Assembly (NCBI GenBank): GCA_013151535.1
Contig: JAADIC010000160.1
Location: 1 to 6,422 of the forward strand
Length of the DNA: 6,422 nucleotides
Direction of reading: 5' to 3'
Source of the DNA: Alphaproteobacteria bacterium
Lineage (GTDB): Bacteria; Pseudomonadota; Alphaproteobacteria; Rhodobacterales; Rhodobacteraceae
This document shows, one piece after another, positions 6,156 through 6,422 of this stretch; within the stretch, counting starts at the first letter, position 1, and the number at the start of each line of letters is the position of its first letter. A program made the position numbers and the translations under genes. Under the pieces are notes generated by a model that did not search any database, was not told where the DNA came from, and saw only the letters and a program-made list of their open reading frames with translations.

Positions 6156-6422
6156 AATCCGCCTGTTTCATAACATGCAGCAAAACCTGCTCGGCCACCA
6201 GCGCCGGTGTGTCCTCGCCCTCGATCTGAACCGTGCTTTCAAACTGGCACATATAACGGCCCGGTTGCTTTTCTTCGACGGAATTCAGCCTGATATGCAC
6301 CCGCACCCGCGCGCCGGTTTTGACGGGGTTCAGAAACCGCACCTTGTTCAGCCCGTAATTGATCGTCAGCGCCTTATTACGGATCACCGGAAACACTTGC
6401 GTGCCCAGATGGCTGAGCAGCG
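6154..6422 (-). CDS. MaoC/NodN-like acyl-CoA hydratase, C-terminal part (5' end outside window)
   Basis: The reading frame is open to the window edge, so the gene starts beyond base 6422; 88 complete codons are visible, ending in TAG. The visible part carries a hot-dog-fold signature: NYGLNKVRF at visible residues 21-29, followed by alternating strands typical of the end of a MaoC-like dehydratase (VRVHIRLNSVEE, then FESTVQIEGEDTPALVAEQVLL). Members of this family are usually about 150 aa and reversibly hydrate a trans-2-enoyl-CoA in the cytoplasm, often giving the (R)-3-hydroxyacyl-CoA. The catalytic Asp/His part of the family lies upstream and cannot be checked here. An in-frame GTG at 6394-6396 exists but is probably an internal valine, because the eight codons before it (LLSHLGTQ) continue the expected helix and no ribosome site precedes it. 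It is the most upstream gene seen in the operon and ends 10 nt before the chosen kinase start. The fold is fairly sure; the substrate is unknown. Confidence 0.8.
   Translation of the reverse strand, partial: LLSHLGTQVFPVIRNKALTINYGLNKVRFLNPVKTGARVRVHIRLNSVEEKQPGRYMCQFESTVQIEGEDTPALVAEQVLLHVMKQAD

Noticed and set aside
6154..6396. Stand-alone 80-aa gene starting at the GTG at 6396
   Set aside because: The frame stays open upstream to the window edge, and the preceding residues fit the MaoC-like fold, so this is the C-terminal part of a longer gene.

Overview
The window is a single block of six genes, all on the minus strand. It reads as one tightly packed acyl-CoA catabolism operon whose two ends lie outside the window. 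Transcription runs from high to low coordinates: a MaoC-like hydratase (5' end missing), an APH-family kinase of the ACAD10/ACAD11 N-terminal type, a short-chain dehydrogenase (SDR), a two-domain enoyl-CoA hydratase/3-hydroxyacyl-CoA dehydrogenase (MFE), an acyl-CoA dehydrogenase (ACAD-A, complete), and a second acyl-CoA dehydrogenase (ACAD-B, 3' end missing). Gaps between genes are 1 to about 15 nt, and most genes carry a recognisable Shine-Dalgarno sequence that overlaps or abuts the upstream stop codon. No promoter, terminator, RNA gene, mobile element, repeat or CRISPR array was seen. There is no non-coding stretch longer than about 15 bases.

The fairly GC-rich coding sequence, the AAGGG/AAGGA ribosome sites, the compact all-on-one-strand beta-oxidation cluster and the protein style suggest an alphaproteobacterium, perhaps a Rhodobacterales (Roseobacter-like) organism. 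This is a judgement by eye, not a search result.

The genes supply most of a beta-oxidation spiral: dehydrogenation (ACAD-A with ACAD-B), hydration (MFE N-terminal half, plus the MaoC-like protein) and 3-hydroxyacyl oxidation (MFE C-terminal half, perhaps the SDR). An acyl-CoA ligase and a thiolase are not in view and may lie outside.

Two things stand out. First, the ACADs look complementary. ACAD-A has the EPGAGSD flavin/substrate loop, the Trp flavin contact and a catalytic-type Glu, but lacks the RxQFG motif. ACAD-B has RKQFG and the QLHG motif but lacks the other three. This is what an obligate alpha2-beta2 heteromeric acyl-CoA dehydrogenase with a shared active site would look like. Second, the kinase next to an SDR and ACADs resembles the logic of 4-hydroxyacyl-CoA catabolism by phosphorylation (levulinate Lva pathway; human ACAD10/11). 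The operon might therefore degrade a gamma-hydroxy or gamma-keto acid. That substrate assignment is inference only.
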